From: Cutibacterium avidum ATCC 25577
GTDB lineage: Bacteria; Actinomycetota; Actinomycetes; Propionibacteriales; Propionibacteriaceae
Reading direction: 5' to 3'
NCBI RefSeq assembly: GCF_000227295.1
Contig: NZ_JH165054.1
Coordinates: forward strand, 1,548,550-1,612,549
Length of the DNA stretch: 64,000 bases
Every line of letters begins with the position of its first letter. Position 1 is the first letter of the stretch. A program made the translations under genes and the position numbers. Under the pieces are notes generated by a model that saw only the letters and a list, made by a program, of their open reading frames with translations, made no database searches and was not told the DNA's origin. Positions 34,141-44,134 of the stretch are shown piece after piece.

Positions 34141-35436
34141 ATGGATCGCAGAGGTTTCATCATGGGAGGGGCGGCCCTCGCCACCCTGACCATCGCCGGA
34201 TGCTCGTCGTCGAGCAAGAACGACAAGACGGACGTCTCGCCAAGCGTCGACTCGAACACGTCCGCTGAGCTGACCCTGGCCTACTGGGACAAGAACCAGA
34301 CGAAGACGATCGAGGAGAACCTCAAGTCCTTCGCCAAAAAGTACCCGAACATCAAGGTCAAGACGAACCTGGCCGGGTTCAAGGATTACTGGAACAAGCT
34401 GCGCACCCAGGCCCAGGGCAACGAGCTTCCCGACGTGTTCTGGATGAACGGTCCCAACATCCAGCTGTACGCCGCCAACGGTATGCTCGCCCCGATCGAC
34501 AAGATCACGGATGCCGGCGTGAAGTGGTCGGACTACCCGAAAGCCCTTGTCGACCTCTACACCTACGAGGGCAAGCATTACGGAGTGCCGAAGGACTTCG
34601 ACACCATTGGCGTCTTCTACAACAAGAAGATCTTCAAGGAGGCCGGAGTCGACTTCCCGACCGCTGACTGGACCTGGGACGACTTCCACAACAAGGCCAA
34701 GAAGATCTCCGACTGGGGCAAACCCAGGGGCATCTACGGATGTGCGACCACCATCAACGGCGACGGACAGGGCACTTATTACAACACGATCGCCCAGGCC
34801 GGTGGTTACGTCATCAAGGACAACAAATCCGGATTCGACGATTCCAAGAGCATCGAAGGGCTGCAGTGCTGGGCCGACTGGGTCAAGGATGGATCGGTCG
34901 CTTCCCCGAAGGTCGTCACTGACACCAAGCCGTCCCAGATGTTCAAGAGCGGCAAGTCCGCCATGTTCTGGACCGGTGACTGGACGGCCTCCGAGCTAGC
35001 CGAGGAGTTCAAGGGCAAGGAGGACGACTACGACGTCATCGACCCGCCCAAGAAGGAAAAGAAAGGCACCATCATCCACGGTCTCGGATGGGTTGCCTCC
35101 GCCAAGAGCGAGAACAAGGCAGCAGCCCTAGCCCTCATTGCTCACATGTCAGGCAAAGGGAGCCAGGAGGTCGAGGCGAAGAACGGCACCGCCATCCCGG
35201 CCTTTAACGGAACTCAGGACGCGTGGATCAAGAGCTACCCGAAGTGGAACTGCAAGATGTTCGTCGCCGCCGCGACGAGCTACGCCGTGACCTACCCGGT
35301 TAGCCGTAACACCGACGCCTGGGTCAACCGTGAGGCTGATTTCCTCAACCCGGCCTTTGCCGGCGAGACCCCGGTGCCTCAGGCTGCCAAGAAGCTGGCA
35401 GCCTTCATGAACAACGCTCTGAGCAAGGAGAAGTGA
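34141..35436 (+). CDS. Sugar ABC transporter substrate-binding lipoprotein (CUT1 type)
   Basis: The 431-residue extracellular binding protein has a twin-arginine-like start (DRRGFIMGG), lipobox IAGC with Cys21, a Ser/Lys linker and the type 1 solute-binding fold (ELTLAYWDKNQ, DVFWMNGPNIQLYAANGML, GVFYNKKIFKEAGV, GKSAMFWTGDWT). ATG at 34141 follows AGAGAGG, 25 bases after the fusion regulator. The sugar is unknown. It overlaps the first permease gene by one base. Confidence 0.92.
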   Translation: MDRRGFIMGGAALATLTIAGCSSSSKNDKTDVSPSVDSNTSAELTLAYWDKNQTKTIEENLKSFAKKYPNIKVKTNLAGFKDYWNKLRTQAQGNELPDVFWMNGPNIQLYAANGMLAPIDKITDAGVKWSDYPKALVDLYTYEGKHYGVPKDFDTIGVFYNKKIFKEAGVDFPTADWTWDDFHNKAKKISDWGKPRGIYGCATTINGDGQGTYYNTIAQAGGYVIKDNKSGFDDSKSIEGLQCWADWVKDGSVASPKVVTDTKPSQMFKSGKSAMFWTGDWTASELAEEFKGKEDDYDVIDPPKKEKKGTIIHGLGWVASAKSENKAAALALIAHMSGKGSQEVEAKNGTAIPAFNGTQDAWIKSYPKWNCKMFVAAATSYAVTYPVSRNTDAWVNREADFLNPAFAGETPVPQAAKKLAAFMNNALSKEK

Positions 35437-36395
35437 TGCCACGGCCCGGTGTGCGAGGCAGTCAGGCGGCTGCCTCGCCCTCCGGGTCGGGATCCCACCG
35501 GCCCGGACGACCAAATCCGACGAGCGTCGGAGCATGGCCCATCCTCTTCATCGGTCCACTCATGCTCGGCATCGCGGTGTTCTACTACTGGCCCATCGTC
35601 AAGAACATCGTCGCCTCGTTGCAGCAGACCAATGCGTTCGGAGGAAATCCCGAGTTCGTCGGACTGCAGAACTACAACGACCTGTTCTCGAGTCCTGATC
35701 TGGGCTCGGCGATGCTCAACACTTTGCTGTATACGCTCATCGTCCTGCTGGGGATCCCACTGTCGGTCATCATCGCGTCGATGATTGAACTGCCAGGCCT
35801 GAAGTTCAAGGGGTTGTATCGAGCACTGTACTTCATGCCTTATCTGGCCATGCCGATGGCTGTCGCCCAGGTCTGGAAGATCGTGTACAACGGCCAGTTC
35901 GGTCTCCTCAACCAGATACTCCGTGGACTTGGTGCAAGCAATCCTCCCTATTGGCTCGTCACCCCAGGATGGGCGCTGTTCGCGGTTGCCCTGTTCGGGC
36001 TGTGGGCATCCATTGGTTTCAACGTCATCATCTTGTCGGCAGGTCTGAAATCGATTCCTCGAGAGTTGTACGAGGCCGCATCCATTGACGGTGCCTCGAG
36101 ATGGCGCCAGTTCTGGTCGATCACGGTTCCGCTGTTGTCACCGTCGATCTTCTTCCTGGTGATCATGACGACGATCAGCGGATTCCAGCTCTTCGATGCC
36201 TTATACGCCATGATCGGTACCGGCAATCCGGCTGAGCCCAGAACGAGGTCCTTGGTGTCCCTGTTCTACCGGGAGGCCTTTGTCAACAACGACCAAGGGG
36301 TAGGCGCTGCGATCGCCATTGTCATCTTCCTCTTGGTCGCCATCGTCACCTTCATTCAGTTCCTGGGTCAGAAGAAGTGGGTCAACTATGTCTGA
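35436..36395 (+). CDS. Sugar ABC transporter permease, MalF type
   Basis: The 319-residue integral membrane protein has six predicted helices after a Pro/Ser-rich cytoplasmic N-terminus. The EAA loop contacting the ATPase reads YEAASIDGASRWRQFWSITVP. ATG at 35436 follows AAGGAG and overlaps the preceding stop; GTG at 35433 is possible. It pairs with the next gene as the CUT1 permease heterodimer. Confidence 0.92.
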   Translation: MPRPGVRGSQAAASPSGSGSHRPGRPNPTSVGAWPILFIGPLMLGIAVFYYWPIVKNIVASLQQTNAFGGNPEFVGLQNYNDLFSSPDLGSAMLNTLLYTLIVLLGIPLSVIIASMIELPGLKFKGLYRALYFMPYLAMPMAVAQVWKIVYNGQFGLLNQILRGLGASNPPYWLVTPGWALFAVALFGLWASIGFNVIILSAGLKSIPRELYEAASIDGASRWRQFWSITVPLLSPSIFFLVIMTTISGFQLFDALYAMIGTGNPAEPRTRSLVSLFYREAFVNNDQGVGAAIAIVIFLLVAIVTFIQFLGQKKWVNYV

Positions 36396-37281
36396 GATCA
36401 CGCAGGCTGGCGAGGGCTTGAGTGAGCAGGAGATCGACCAGCTCGTCAAGAAGGGCGACCGAAACTCCCAGAAAGGCCTGGTTGGCGTCCACATATTACT
36501 GATCATTGGCGGCATCTTCATGGTGTTCCCGTTCGTCTACCAGGTGCTCATGTCCTTGTCGACGAACGCTGAGATTCAGGCCGTTCCGCCCAAGTTCATC
36601 CCGGACGAGTGGCAGTTCAAGAACTATGCCGACGTTTTCACGAGGTTGCCATTCCTCAAGCAGTTCGGTGTCTCGGTGACGATCACCGTCCTGCGAACCG
36701 TCGCGCAGTTGATCCTGTGCGCCATGGGTGGATACGCCTTCGCCCGGATGAAATTCGGAGGCAAGTCCATCCTTTTCGGGTTCGTGCTGGCCATCCTCAT
36801 GGTGCCCGGACAGTCCTATCTCATTGGCCAGTACCAGATCATTCGTGACCTTGGCCTGCTGGAGACCCCGTGGGGCATCGTGTTGCCAGGTTTCTTCTCG
36901 GCCTTCGGCGTCTTCCTGATGCGGCAGTCGTTCATGAGCCTGCCCGTCGAGTTGGAGGAAGCAGCCCGCCTTGACGGGTGCAATCCGTGGCAGACCTTCT
37001 GGCGAGTCATGGTTCCCGTCGTCAAGCCAGGCTTGTTCGCCGTCATGATCACGACTGTGTTGTGGTCCTGGAATGACCTGCTGTGGCCACTCATCGTAAC
37101 CACGCGGGAGGAATCCATGCCGTTGAGCGTAGGTATAGCCACCTTGGCCGGACAGCACTCCAGCGAGTTCGCCCTCATGATGGCCGCCTCCGTGATGGCC
37201 ATGGCACCGATCTTCCTGCTGTTCTTCTCGATGCAGAAGAGGGTCATCGAAGGGCTGGCCAGCTCGGGTTTGAAGGGCTGA
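36388..37281 (+). CDS. Sugar ABC transporter permease, MalG type
   Basis: The 297-residue permease has a charged 35-residue cytoplasmic N-terminus and six helices. Its EAA motif is LEEAARLDGCNPWQTFWRVMVP. It starts eight bases before the previous stop. No ATPase gene follows. The next gene (tdh) begins about 100 bases later and is unrelated, so the operon relies on an ATPase encoded elsewhere, most simply the ugpC gene at 28 kb. Confidence 0.92.
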   Translation: MSEITQAGEGLSEQEIDQLVKKGDRNSQKGLVGVHILLIIGGIFMVFPFVYQVLMSLSTNAEIQAVPPKFIPDEWQFKNYADVFTRLPFLKQFGVSVTITVLRTVAQLILCAMGGYAFARMKFGGKSILFGFVLAILMVPGQSYLIGQYQIIRDLGLLETPWGIVLPGFFSAFGVFLMRQSFMSLPVELEEAARLDGCNPWQTFWRVMVPVVKPGLFAVMITTVLWSWNDLLWPLIVTTREESMPLSVGIATLAGQHSSEFALMMAASVMAMAPIFLLFFSMQKRVIEGLASSGLKG

Positions 37282-37387
37282 GCCCCGGAGTTCACCACCC
37301 GACGTGCAGCACTGTTCGGGTAGTGGCACAGTTGTGTCGTCACAAAGATGTGGTTGAGGGGGTCATGCCCCGGAAAGGTGAGGGGCC

Positions 37388-38425
37388 ATGAAGGCCTTGG
37401 CGAAGACCCGGCCGGAACCGGGGCTTGAACTCATTGACATTCCCGACCCGACCCCGGGCCCGAACGATGTCGTCGTCAAGGTGCTGCGCAGTGGGATCTG
37501 CGGCACCGACGTCCACATCGACACGTGGGACGGATGGGCTTCCAAGACGGTGCACACCCCGCTGGTCCTCGGACACGAGTTCTGCGGTGAGATCGTCGAG
37601 CTCGGTTCCGAGGTCAATGATCTGGAGGTCGGCCAGCTCGTCTCTGGTGAGGGCCACTACGTCTGCGGCCGCTGCCGGGCCTGCCTGGCCGGTAAGCGAC
37701 ACCTGTGCCGCAATACCCAAGGTATCGGATACGCGGTTGACGGGGCCTACTGCCAGTACTTCGTCATGCCGGCCAGCAACATCTGGGTCCACCACATCCC
37801 GAACCTCGACCCCGACGTCGCGGCAATCTTCGACCCCTTCGGCAATGCCGTTCACACGGCGCTGCAGTTCCCCTGCCTGGCCGAGGACGTCCTCGTGTCG
37901 GGAGCCGGACCCATCGGGATCATGGCGGCCCTCGTCGCCCAGTTTCAGGGGGCGCGCAACGTCGTCGTCACCGACCTGTCCGACGAGAGGCTCGAACTGG
38001 CCCAGAGGCTCGGCCTGGACAACACCGTCAATGTCTCCCGGGAGGGTCTGGAGACGGTGTGGAACCGCTTCGACATGAAGGAGGGCTTCGACATCGGTCT
38101 GGAGATGTCCGGGTCGGGTGCCGCCCTGACCTCCATGATCGACAACATGACCCATGGCGGTCGTATCGCCCTGCTGGGAACCCCGAGCAAGGCCATCACC
38201 CTCGACATGTCCAAGATCATCTTCAACATGATCACGATCCAGGGAGTCACCGGCCGTCAGATCTTCGAGACCTGGTACACCATGGCCTCCCTCATCCGCT
38301 CCGGTCTGGACATCTCCGGGGTCATCACCGACAGGTTCCCCATCACGGAATTCCGTGAGGCATTCGACGTCGCCGGCTCGGGCCATGGCGGCAAGGTCGT
38401 CATGAACTGGGAATGCCTCGACTGA
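37388..38425 (+). CDS. tdh: L-threonine 3-dehydrogenase
   Basis: The zinc-dependent medium-chain dehydrogenase oxidises threonine to 2-amino-3-ketobutyrate. The 345 residues include the catalytic zinc site ([13 protein letters not shown] and LGHEFCGE), four structural zinc cysteines around [15 protein letters not shown], and the Rossmann loop [14 protein letters not shown] at 37388 follows AAAGGTGAGG. The kbl gene is 23 bases downstream, forming the classic threonine-to-glycine operon. Confidence 0.94.
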   Translation: MKALAKTRPEPGLELIDIPDPTPGPNDVVVKVLRSGICGTDVHIDTWDGWASKTVHTPLVLGHEFCGEIVELGSEVNDLEVGQLVSGEGHYVCGRCRACLAGKRHLCRNTQGIGYAVDGAYCQYFVMPASNIWVHHIPNLDPDVAAIFDPFGNAVHTALQFPCLAEDVLVSGAGPIGIMAALVAQFQGARNVVVTDLSDERLELAQRLGLDNTVNVSREGLETVWNRFDMKEGFDIGLEMSGSGAALTSMIDNMTHGGRIALLGTPSKAITLDMSKIIFNMITIQGVTGRQIFETWYTMASLIRSGLDISGVITDRFPITEFREAFDVAGSGHGGKVVMNWECLD

Positions 38426-38448
38426 TCGACGAAGGAAGGACAATCACC

Positions 38449-39651
38449 ATGTACGGATCCATGAAGGACGAACTCAGCGCCAAGATCGCAGCCCTCAAGG
38501 AGGAAGGGCTGTACAAGGCCGAGGCCCCGTTGACCAGCCCCCAGTCAGGCGAGATCACCGTCGACGACGGACGCGAGGTCATCAACCTGTGCGCCAATAA
38601 CTACCTCGGTCTGGCTGACTCACCGGTGCTCGTCGACGCCGCCAAGAAGGCCCTCGACGAGTGGGGCTTCGGCATGGCCTCGGTGCGATTCATCTGCGGC
38701 ACCCAGACCCTGCACCAGAAGCTGGAGCGGGCCATCACCGAGTTCCTGCACCCCGATGACCCCGACAACTGGGACACCATCCTGTACTCGTCCTGCTTCG
38801 ACGCCAACGGTGGTCTCTTCGAGGTGCTGTTGGGGCCCGACGACGCCATCATCTCCGACGAGCTCAACCATGCCTCGATCATCGACGGCGTCCGGCTGTG
38901 CAAGGCACAGCGTTTCCGCTACCACAACCAGGACATGGCCGACCTGGAGACCCAGCTCAAGGACGCCCAGGCCAAGGGCTGCAAGCACATCATGGTCGCC
39001 ACCGATGGCGTCTTCTCCATGGACGGTTTCGTCGCACCGCTGCCGCAGATCTGTGATCTTGCCGAAAGGTACGGTGCGATGGTCATGGTCGACGACTCCC
39101 ATGCCGTCGGATTCGTGGGCAAGACTGGTGCCGGCACGCCCGAGCGCTGGGGGGTGCGTGACCGTGTCGACGTCCTGACCGGCACCCTCGGCAAGGCCCT
39201 GGGCGGAGCCTCTGGCGGCTACACCTGCTCCCACCGCGAAGTCGTCGAGATACTGCGTCAGAACTCACGCCCCTATCTGTTCTCGAACTCGCTCGCCCCG
39301 TCCATCGCCGGTGCCGCCCTGGCGACCCTAGAACTGCTCAAGTCGAGCTCGGACCTGCTGGATCGTCTGCGCGACAACACCGCGTACTTCCGTGCCGAGA
39401 TGACCGCACGCGGATTCGACATCCCGGAGTCGGATCATCCGATCTGCCCCGTCATGATCGGCGACGCCGTCAAGGCTGCGAAGATGGCCGACGCCATGCT
39501 CGCCAAGGGCATCTACGTGCGCGCCTTCAGCTACCCAGTTGTGCCCCGAGGCAAGGCCCGCATCCGTACCCAAATGTCTGCCGGACTGACCCGTGAACAG
39601 CTCGACAAGGCCATCAAGGCCTTCGAGGAGGCTCGCGAGGAGATCGGCTGA
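38449..39651 (+). CDS. kbl: Glycine C-acetyltransferase (2-amino-3-ketobutyrate CoA ligase)
   Basis: The PLP enzyme splits 2-amino-3-ketobutyrate with CoA into glycine and acetyl-CoA. The 400 residues include [28 protein letters not shown] and the PLP lysine region [19 protein letters not shown] at 38449 follows GAAGGAAGGA. It is the second gene of the operon with tdh and ends at a hairpin shared with the convergent osmoprotectant gene. Confidence 0.95.
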   Translation: MYGSMKDELSAKIAALKEEGLYKAEAPLTSPQSGEITVDDGREVINLCANNYLGLADSPVLVDAAKKALDEWGFGMASVRFICGTQTLHQKLERAITEFLHPDDPDNWDTILYSSCFDANGGLFEVLLGPDDAIISDELNHASIIDGVRLCKAQRFRYHNQDMADLETQLKDAQAKGCKHIMVATDGVFSMDGFVAPLPQICDLAERYGAMVMVDDSHAVGFVGKTGAGTPERWGVRDRVDVLTGTLGKALGGASGGYTCSHREVVEILRQNSRPYLFSNSLAPSIAGAALATLELLKSSSDLLDRLRDNTAYFRAEMTARGFDIPESDHPICPVMIGDAVKAAKMADAMLAKGIYVRAFSYPVVPRGKARIRTQMSAGLTREQLDKAIKAFEEAREEIG

Positions 39652-39664
39652 GATTTCTGGTGAG

Positions 39665-39688
39665 GGGGCTGGTGATCAGGCCAGCCCC
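39665..39688. terminator. Shared terminator of kbl and the osmoprotectant operon
   Basis: GGGGCTGG (39665-39672) and CCAGCCCC (39681-39688) flank an eight-base loop and overlap the stop codon of the convergent gene. On the plus strand TTCCTTCC follows. Confidence 0.65.
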
Positions 39689-40590
39689 TTCCTTCCCAAC
39701 CACTCCTTGGCAATGGTTGACGCCGAAGCCTTCTCGTCCCCCTGGGCCCGTTGGTTCATGGCGATGAGGTCGTCGGTGGTCATGGCTCTCGAGACCTTGG
39801 CCAGTTGGTCGCGGGTCTTGTCGTCAACCTTTGTGTTCATCAGCGGGACGACGTTCTGAGGCACGATGAGGTGCTTGGGGTCCTCCAGGACGACGAGATT
39901 CTGCTCCTTGATCGCGGGAGTCGTCGTGTAGAGATCGACGAGGTCGACCGTCCCTGATGTTAACGCCTTGACGGTGAGCGGGCCGGAGGAGTCCGACAGT
40001 GCGGTGAACTTGATCTTGGATGCCGGGACCCCGTACACCTTCGTCAATCCCCTGGGCCCGTAGGGACGTTCTTTGAGCTCAGGATTTCCGCCCACCTTGA
40101 CGGCGTCCAGCTTGGCCAGATCTGCCAAGGAAGTGACCTTGTGGGCCTTGGAGAACTCGGAGGTGACGCACCAGGAGTCGGCGTCCTGGGCTGCTGACGG
40201 TTCACCCACGGACATGCCGGACGGCACCGCCTTGCGCAGAGCGTCCATGACCGATTTCTCGTCAGAGGCCGTCGAGGATCCCTGGAAGAACTGCAGCAGG
40301 TTCCCGGAATATTCCGGGACGAGGTCGATCGAGCCGTCCTTGAGCGCCTTGACGTAGACATCGCGGGCGCCGATCTGCATCCGACGCTTGACGCTGACGC
40401 CAGCCTTCTCGAGAGCCTGGGCGTAGACCTCGGCGATGATCTCGGACTCAGTGAAATTCGCCGATCCGACGGTCACACCTGCGCCACCGGAGCCGGAGTC
40501 GTTCGAGTCGAGGGGATTATGGGAGGAACACGCCGCCAGGCCGGTCAGCAATGCGGCTCCGAGCAGTGTTCGGCGAGTCGTCGTGGTCAT
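39676..40590 (-). CDS. Osmoprotectant (glycine betaine/choline) ABC binding lipoprotein
   Basis: The 304-residue lipoprotein has lipobox LAAC with Cys21 and then an OpuAC/ProX-type domain: VTVGSANFTESEIIAEVYAQ, DLVPEYSGNLLQFF, and DLYTTTPAIKEQNLVVLED. ATG at 40590 has GGAGC upstream; the longer frame is not family-like. It is the last gene of a four-gene minus-strand operon with two permeases and an ATPase. The exact substrate among betaine, choline and carnitine is unknown. Confidence 0.9.
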   Translation of the reverse strand: MTTTTRRTLLGAALLTGLAACSSHNPLDSNDSGSGGAGVTVGSANFTESEIIAEVYAQALEKAGVSVKRRMQIGARDVYVKALKDGSIDLVPEYSGNLLQFFQGSSTASDEKSVMDALRKAVPSGMSVGEPSAAQDADSWCVTSEFSKAHKVTSLADLAKLDAVKVGGNPELKERPYGPRGLTKVYGVPASKIKFTALSDSSGPLTVKALTSGTVDLVDLYTTTPAIKEQNLVVLEDPKHLIVPQNVVPLMNTKVDDKTRDQLAKVSRAMTTDDLIAMNQRAQGDEKASASTIAKEWLGRKGLA

Positions 40591-40612
40591 TCTTGCTCCA
40601 TTCGATGGGTGA

Positions 40613-41308
40613 TCACTGTGGGGTGAGGGCCAGGGCGTGTCGCACACCCGGACCGGTGAGTAGGCGCGTTGCCAGGGCGAGTAGGCCATCGGTGGCGAGG
40701 GCCAACACGATGATGACGATGGACCCGGCGAGCATCTGCGGGTAATCGGAGACCGCCAGACCGTCAAGGATGAAACGTCCCAGGCCACCCATGCCCAGGT
40801 AGGAGCAGATGGTCGTCGTCGCGATGACCTGCAGGGTGGCTGACCTCAACCCGCCCAGCAGCAGGGGAGCAGCCAGCGGCAACTCGACGCGGCGCAGGAC
40901 CTGCATCCCGGTCATGCCGCAGGCTCGAGCTCCGTCAGTCACCTCGTCGTCGACGGCTTCAATCCCGGAGTAGCTGCCGGCCAGCAGGGGCGGGATCGCC
41001 AAGATCGCCAGCACGATGGTGGCCGGGACGATGGGACGCTCGATTCCCATCGTCGTCGAGATGGCCAGCAAGGTGAGCAGCCCGAGGGACGGCAGTGCGC
41101 GCAGAGCCCCTGAACAGGTCACCGCGACGGTCCTTCCGCGGCCGGTGTGGCCAATCGCCAGACCAGCGGGGATCGCGATGACCGAGGCGAGGAGGATGGC
41201 CAACAGGGTGTACCAGAGATGCTCGCCGATGCGCACCCCGATGGCTCCGGGACCGCTCCAGTGCGATGAGGTCGCCAACCAGGTGAAAGCAGATGCAATC
41301 TGGGTCAT
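40613..41308 (-). CDS. Osmoprotectant ABC transporter permease
   Basis: The 231-residue membrane protein has five to six helices and a binding-protein-dependent permease motif DGARACGMTGMQVLRRVELPLAAP. It is of the OpuCB/OpuCD type. Its start overlaps the previous permease stop by four bases, and the binding-protein gene follows after 22 bases. Confidence 0.9.
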   Translation of the reverse strand: MTQIASAFTWLATSSHWSGPGAIGVRIGEHLWYTLLAILLASVIAIPAGLAIGHTGRGRTVAVTCSGALRALPSLGLLTLLAISTTMGIERPIVPATIVLAILAIPPLLAGSYSGIEAVDDEVTDGARACGMTGMQVLRRVELPLAAPLLLGGLRSATLQVIATTTICSYLGMGGLGRFILDGLAVSDYPQMLAGSIVIIVLALATDGLLALATRLLTGPGVRHALALTPQ

Positions 41309-41958
41309 GCCGACTCCCCCTTGCGACGCTGCCAGGGCGTGAGGAGACGGCCGACCGCGACGATGACGAGGTCGAAGACGATTGCCAGGACGAGAGTCCC
41401 GATGATCCCGACCCAGATCTCGGTCGGGAAGGAACGCTGGTAACCGTCCGTGAAGAAGTAGCCCAGGGAGGGGACGCCAATGAGGGCACCGACGCTGACC
41501 AATGACAACGTGGATGCCGAGACCACCCGCATTCCCGCAGTGAGTGCAGGGACAGCCAGCGGCAGGGCCACTCGCCAGAACACCTGGGAATTGGAGTAAC
41601 CCATGGCGACGGCGTCACGACGTACCGATCGTCCCACCGAGTCGAAGGCGTCGGTGGCCGTCCTCACCAACAGGGCGATGCCGTAGAGGGTGAGGGCGGC
41701 GATGACATTGATCGGATCGAGGATCTTCGTGCCGAGGATGAGCGGTAACAGGACGAACAGTGGCAAGGAGGGAAGGGCGTACAGGATGGAGGCGCCGGGT
41801 ACCAGGAGGCGGCGTGCGGTCCGAGAGCGGTGCGCCCACCACCCTAGCGGGACTGACAGCACGAGGCTCACGACCACTGGAATGATGCCGAGCACGGCAT
41901 GGTGGCTCGTCAATTGCCAGATTTGGTCCCGGTTCTCGTCGATCCACCGGGTGTTCAC
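41305..41958 (-). CDS. Osmoprotectant ABC transporter permease
   Basis: The 217-residue permease is the partner of the next gene. It has hydrophobic helices and the EAA-like loop DAVAMGYSNSQVFWRVALPLAVPAL. The first helix follows a short polar N-terminus (MNTRWIDENRDQIWQL). It overlaps both neighbours by four bases, so the whole set is translationally coupled. Confidence 0.9.
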   Translation of the reverse strand: MNTRWIDENRDQIWQLTSHHAVLGIIPVVVSLVLSVPLGWWAHRSRTARRLLVPGASILYALPSLPLFVLLPLILGTKILDPINVIAALTLYGIALLVRTATDAFDSVGRSVRRDAVAMGYSNSQVFWRVALPLAVPALTAGMRVVSASTLSLVSVGALIGVPSLGYFFTDGYQRSFPTEIWVGIIGTLVLAIVFDLVIVAVGRLLTPWQRRKGESA

Positions 41959-42779
41959 GAGTTCTCCTCGGGAGTTCCGGTGAGACGACCGACGAGTCGG
42001 CCACCGGCGTCGACGACGGTGGCCGACTCGTCGCGCCGTTCGACGTGGAGACTGCGACGATCTCCGCCGATGAAAGAGGAGACGAAGTCGTCGACGGGGT
42101 GGAGCAGGATCTCGTCGGGACGGCCCCGCTGGGCGACCTGGGCACCGCGTCTCAGCACGAGGACCTCGTCGCCGAGCAGGAAGGCCTCGTCGACGTCATG
42201 GGTGACGAATACGATCGTCTTGGCGAGATCCTCCTGGATACGTAGAAGACCCTGCTGCAACTCGGCACGCACCACCGGATCGACGGCGCCGAAGGGTTCG
42301 TCCATGAGGAGGATGTCGGGGTTGGCGGCAAGGGCCCGGGCCACTCCGACCCGCTGGCGCTGACCGCCGGACAGCTGGGTGGGGTAGCGCCGGGCCAACG
42401 AGGAGTCCAGGCCGACCCTTTCCAACAGATCCATGGCTCGGGAGCGGGCAGCGCTCCGGGAAGCCCCGGAGAGAAGCGGCACTGTGGCGATGTTGTCGAC
42501 CACGGTTCGGTGGGGGAGCAACCCACCCGATTGCATGACGTATCCGATCTGACGACGCAGCTTGACCGGATCAACCGTGGCGACGTCGGTGTCGTCGATG
42601 AGTACTCGGCCCTCGGACGGATCGACCATTCGGTTGACCATCCTCAGCAGGGTGGTCTTTCCGCATCCGGATGACCCCAGCAAGACGACCAAGTGGTGGG
42701 ATTCCACCTCTAGGTCAAAATTCTCGACGGCGACAGTGCCCTCGTCGAAACGCTTGCTGACGTGGTCGAAACGGATCAT
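41955..42779 (-). CDS. Osmoprotectant ABC transporter ATPase
   Basis: The 274-residue first gene of the operon has Walker A LGSSGCGKTTLL (34-45), the Q-loop in IGYVMQSGGLLPH, signature LSGGQRQRVGVARAL, Walker B ILLMDEPFGAVD and the switch VFVTHDVDEAF. It resembles OpuCA/ProV but ends soon after the nucleotide-binding domain, without a full pair of CBS domains. Confidence 0.92.
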   Translation of the reverse strand: MIRFDHVSKRFDEGTVAVENFDLEVESHHLVVLLGSSGCGKTTLLRMVNRMVDPSEGRVLIDDTDVATVDPVKLRRQIGYVMQSGGLLPHRTVVDNIATVPLLSGASRSAARSRAMDLLERVGLDSSLARRYPTQLSGGQRQRVGVARALAANPDILLMDEPFGAVDPVVRAELQQGLLRIQEDLAKTIVFVTHDVDEAFLLGDEVLVLRRGAQVAQRGRPDEILLHPVDDFVSSFIGGDRRSLHVERRDESATVVDAGGRLVGRLTGTPEENS

Positions 42780-42921
42780 GCGGTCCTTCCCCGGCCGGCC
42801 AGTTCGCGTGTGCTTTGGGTGACGCCGGTTGAGAGATCACGCTACCGTCCGTACGAGGTCAGGAGAAGTGCGTTCCCCTCTCGGCAGACATCGCAGCTGC
42901 AGGACTGTCACCTGCACTGGG

Positions 42922-42927
42922 TATCCT
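42922..42927 (+). promoter_or_regulatory. Candidate -10 element of the leaderless VTT-protein transcript
   Basis: TATCCT ends seven bases before the GTG at 42935, with no ribosome site between. Confidence 0.4.
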
Positions 42928-42934
42928 CGACGGC

Positions 42935-43738
42935 GTGCAGGACGAGATGAGTACTGCGGCTGCGGGGGAGAAGGATTCCTTCGCCGTTGCCGCCACCGCC
43001 CTTGCTGCGGCCGAGGATGAACTGGAGAGGTCCGCCGTCGGCGACGACTCCGCCGAGGACGAGGAGGAGTGGTGGAAGGCCGAGGGCATGCCCTGGAACC
43101 ACAAGCCAGGCCGCTCCGACTACTGGTGCATGGGGTGGATCGGCTTCCTCGGCATCTTCTCGTTGGCCATGCTCCCGCTGCGTGGTTGGCTGCTCGGCCT
43201 TGACCCGCCGATCCTCGTGGGGCTCACGGGATCCCGTACCGGTGCAGCAGCGACCGGAGCTCTGGCGTCGGTCAATCAGGCCCCGCACTGGCTGTGGTGG
43301 TTGCTGTTGGGCTCGATCATGTCGATCAAACTTGACTGGGTCTACTGGTGGGCCGGCAAGCTGTGGGGCCGGGGGATGATCGAGGTCTGGGCCGGACGAT
43401 CCGAGCGGTCCCGACGCCGTTACGACCAGGCGGAGAGATGGGCTCGTAAGCTCGGCTGGCTGGGAGTTCTCGTCGCCTATGTGCCGATTCCGTTGCCGAT
43501 CATGCCGGTGGTCTTCGTCCTGACGGGTGCCTCCGGGATGAGGGTGAAGTGGTTCGTCGCGCTGGACTTCGTCGCCGCCACAGTCTGGAACCTGGGCTAC
43601 CTCGCACTGGGGTGGGGGGTCGGTGATCCCATCGTTGATGCCCTGAAGTACTACGCGAAGATTGCGAACTGGGTGGCCATCGTCCTGCTCGTCGTCATCC
43701 TTGCCCCCCTCTTCTTCAAGTCCAAGAAGAAGGCTTGA
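42935..43738 (+). CDS. VTT-domain (DedA-like) membrane protein
   Basis: In this 267-residue protein the first 60 residues are acidic and soluble (AAAEDELERSAV, SAEDEEEWW). A VTT/SNARE-associated-like domain with four to five helices follows, carrying the conserved GWLGVLVAYVPIPLPIMPVVFVL stretch (in part) and GASGMRVKWFVALDF. DedA relatives act in membrane lipid or proton homeostasis; the role here is unknown. GTG 42935 is chosen because of the -10-like hexamer upstream, with ATG 42947 as the alternative. Confidence 0.8.
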   Translation: MQDEMSTAAAGEKDSFAVAATALAAAEDELERSAVGDDSAEDEEEWWKAEGMPWNHKPGRSDYWCMGWIGFLGIFSLAMLPLRGWLLGLDPPILVGLTGSRTGAAATGALASVNQAPHWLWWLLLGSIMSIKLDWVYWWAGKLWGRGMIEVWAGRSERSRRRYDQAERWARKLGWLGVLVAYVPIPLPIMPVVFVLTGASGMRVKWFVALDFVAATVWNLGYLALGWGVGDPIVDALKYYAKIANWVAIVLLVVILAPLFFKSKKKA

Positions 43739-43762
43739 CCCCGGCGTGACACAGTGGAAGGC

Positions 43763-44125
43763 GTGACAACCTTCCGCGCAGTGAATATCCGTGACGACCT
43801 CAAGGCGGGCCCGGCCAAGGGGTATCGGGTTCTCGTTGATCGCATGTGGCCGCGAGGGGTCAAGAAGGACGATGCCGAGCTCGATGAGCGTCGCACCGAT
43901 CTGGCCCCTTCCTCGGAACTGCGCACCTGGTGGAACCACGATGCTGACCGGTTCGACGAGTTCGCAGGCCGTTACGAGGCTGATCTCGACGAGTCGGGAG
44001 CAGCGAAGAAATTCGTTGACGAGTGCGCCGACCACGACGAGGTGATCCTGCTCTTCGGTGCCGGCGACCGCGAGGTCAACCACGCCGTCGTGCTGGAGCG
44101 AATCCTCAACGATCTGGCTGGATGA
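43763..44125 (+). CDS. DUF488 family protein (YeaO-like)
   Basis: The 120-residue protein matches the DUF488 family, with VNIRDDLKAGPAKGYRVLVD, the signature DRMWPRGVKKDD, SSELRTWW, FAGRYEADL, and VILLFGAGDREVNHA. The family is uncharacterised. The start is probably GTG 43763, with GGAAGG just upstream; an earlier in-frame GTG lies at 43754. It follows the VTT gene closely on the same strand. Confidence 0.8.
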   Translation: MTTFRAVNIRDDLKAGPAKGYRVLVDRMWPRGVKKDDAELDERRTDLAPSSELRTWWNHDADRFDEFAGRYEADLDESGAAKKFVDECADHDEVILLFGAGDREVNHAVVLERILNDLAG

Positions 44126-44134
44126 GAATTCCGA

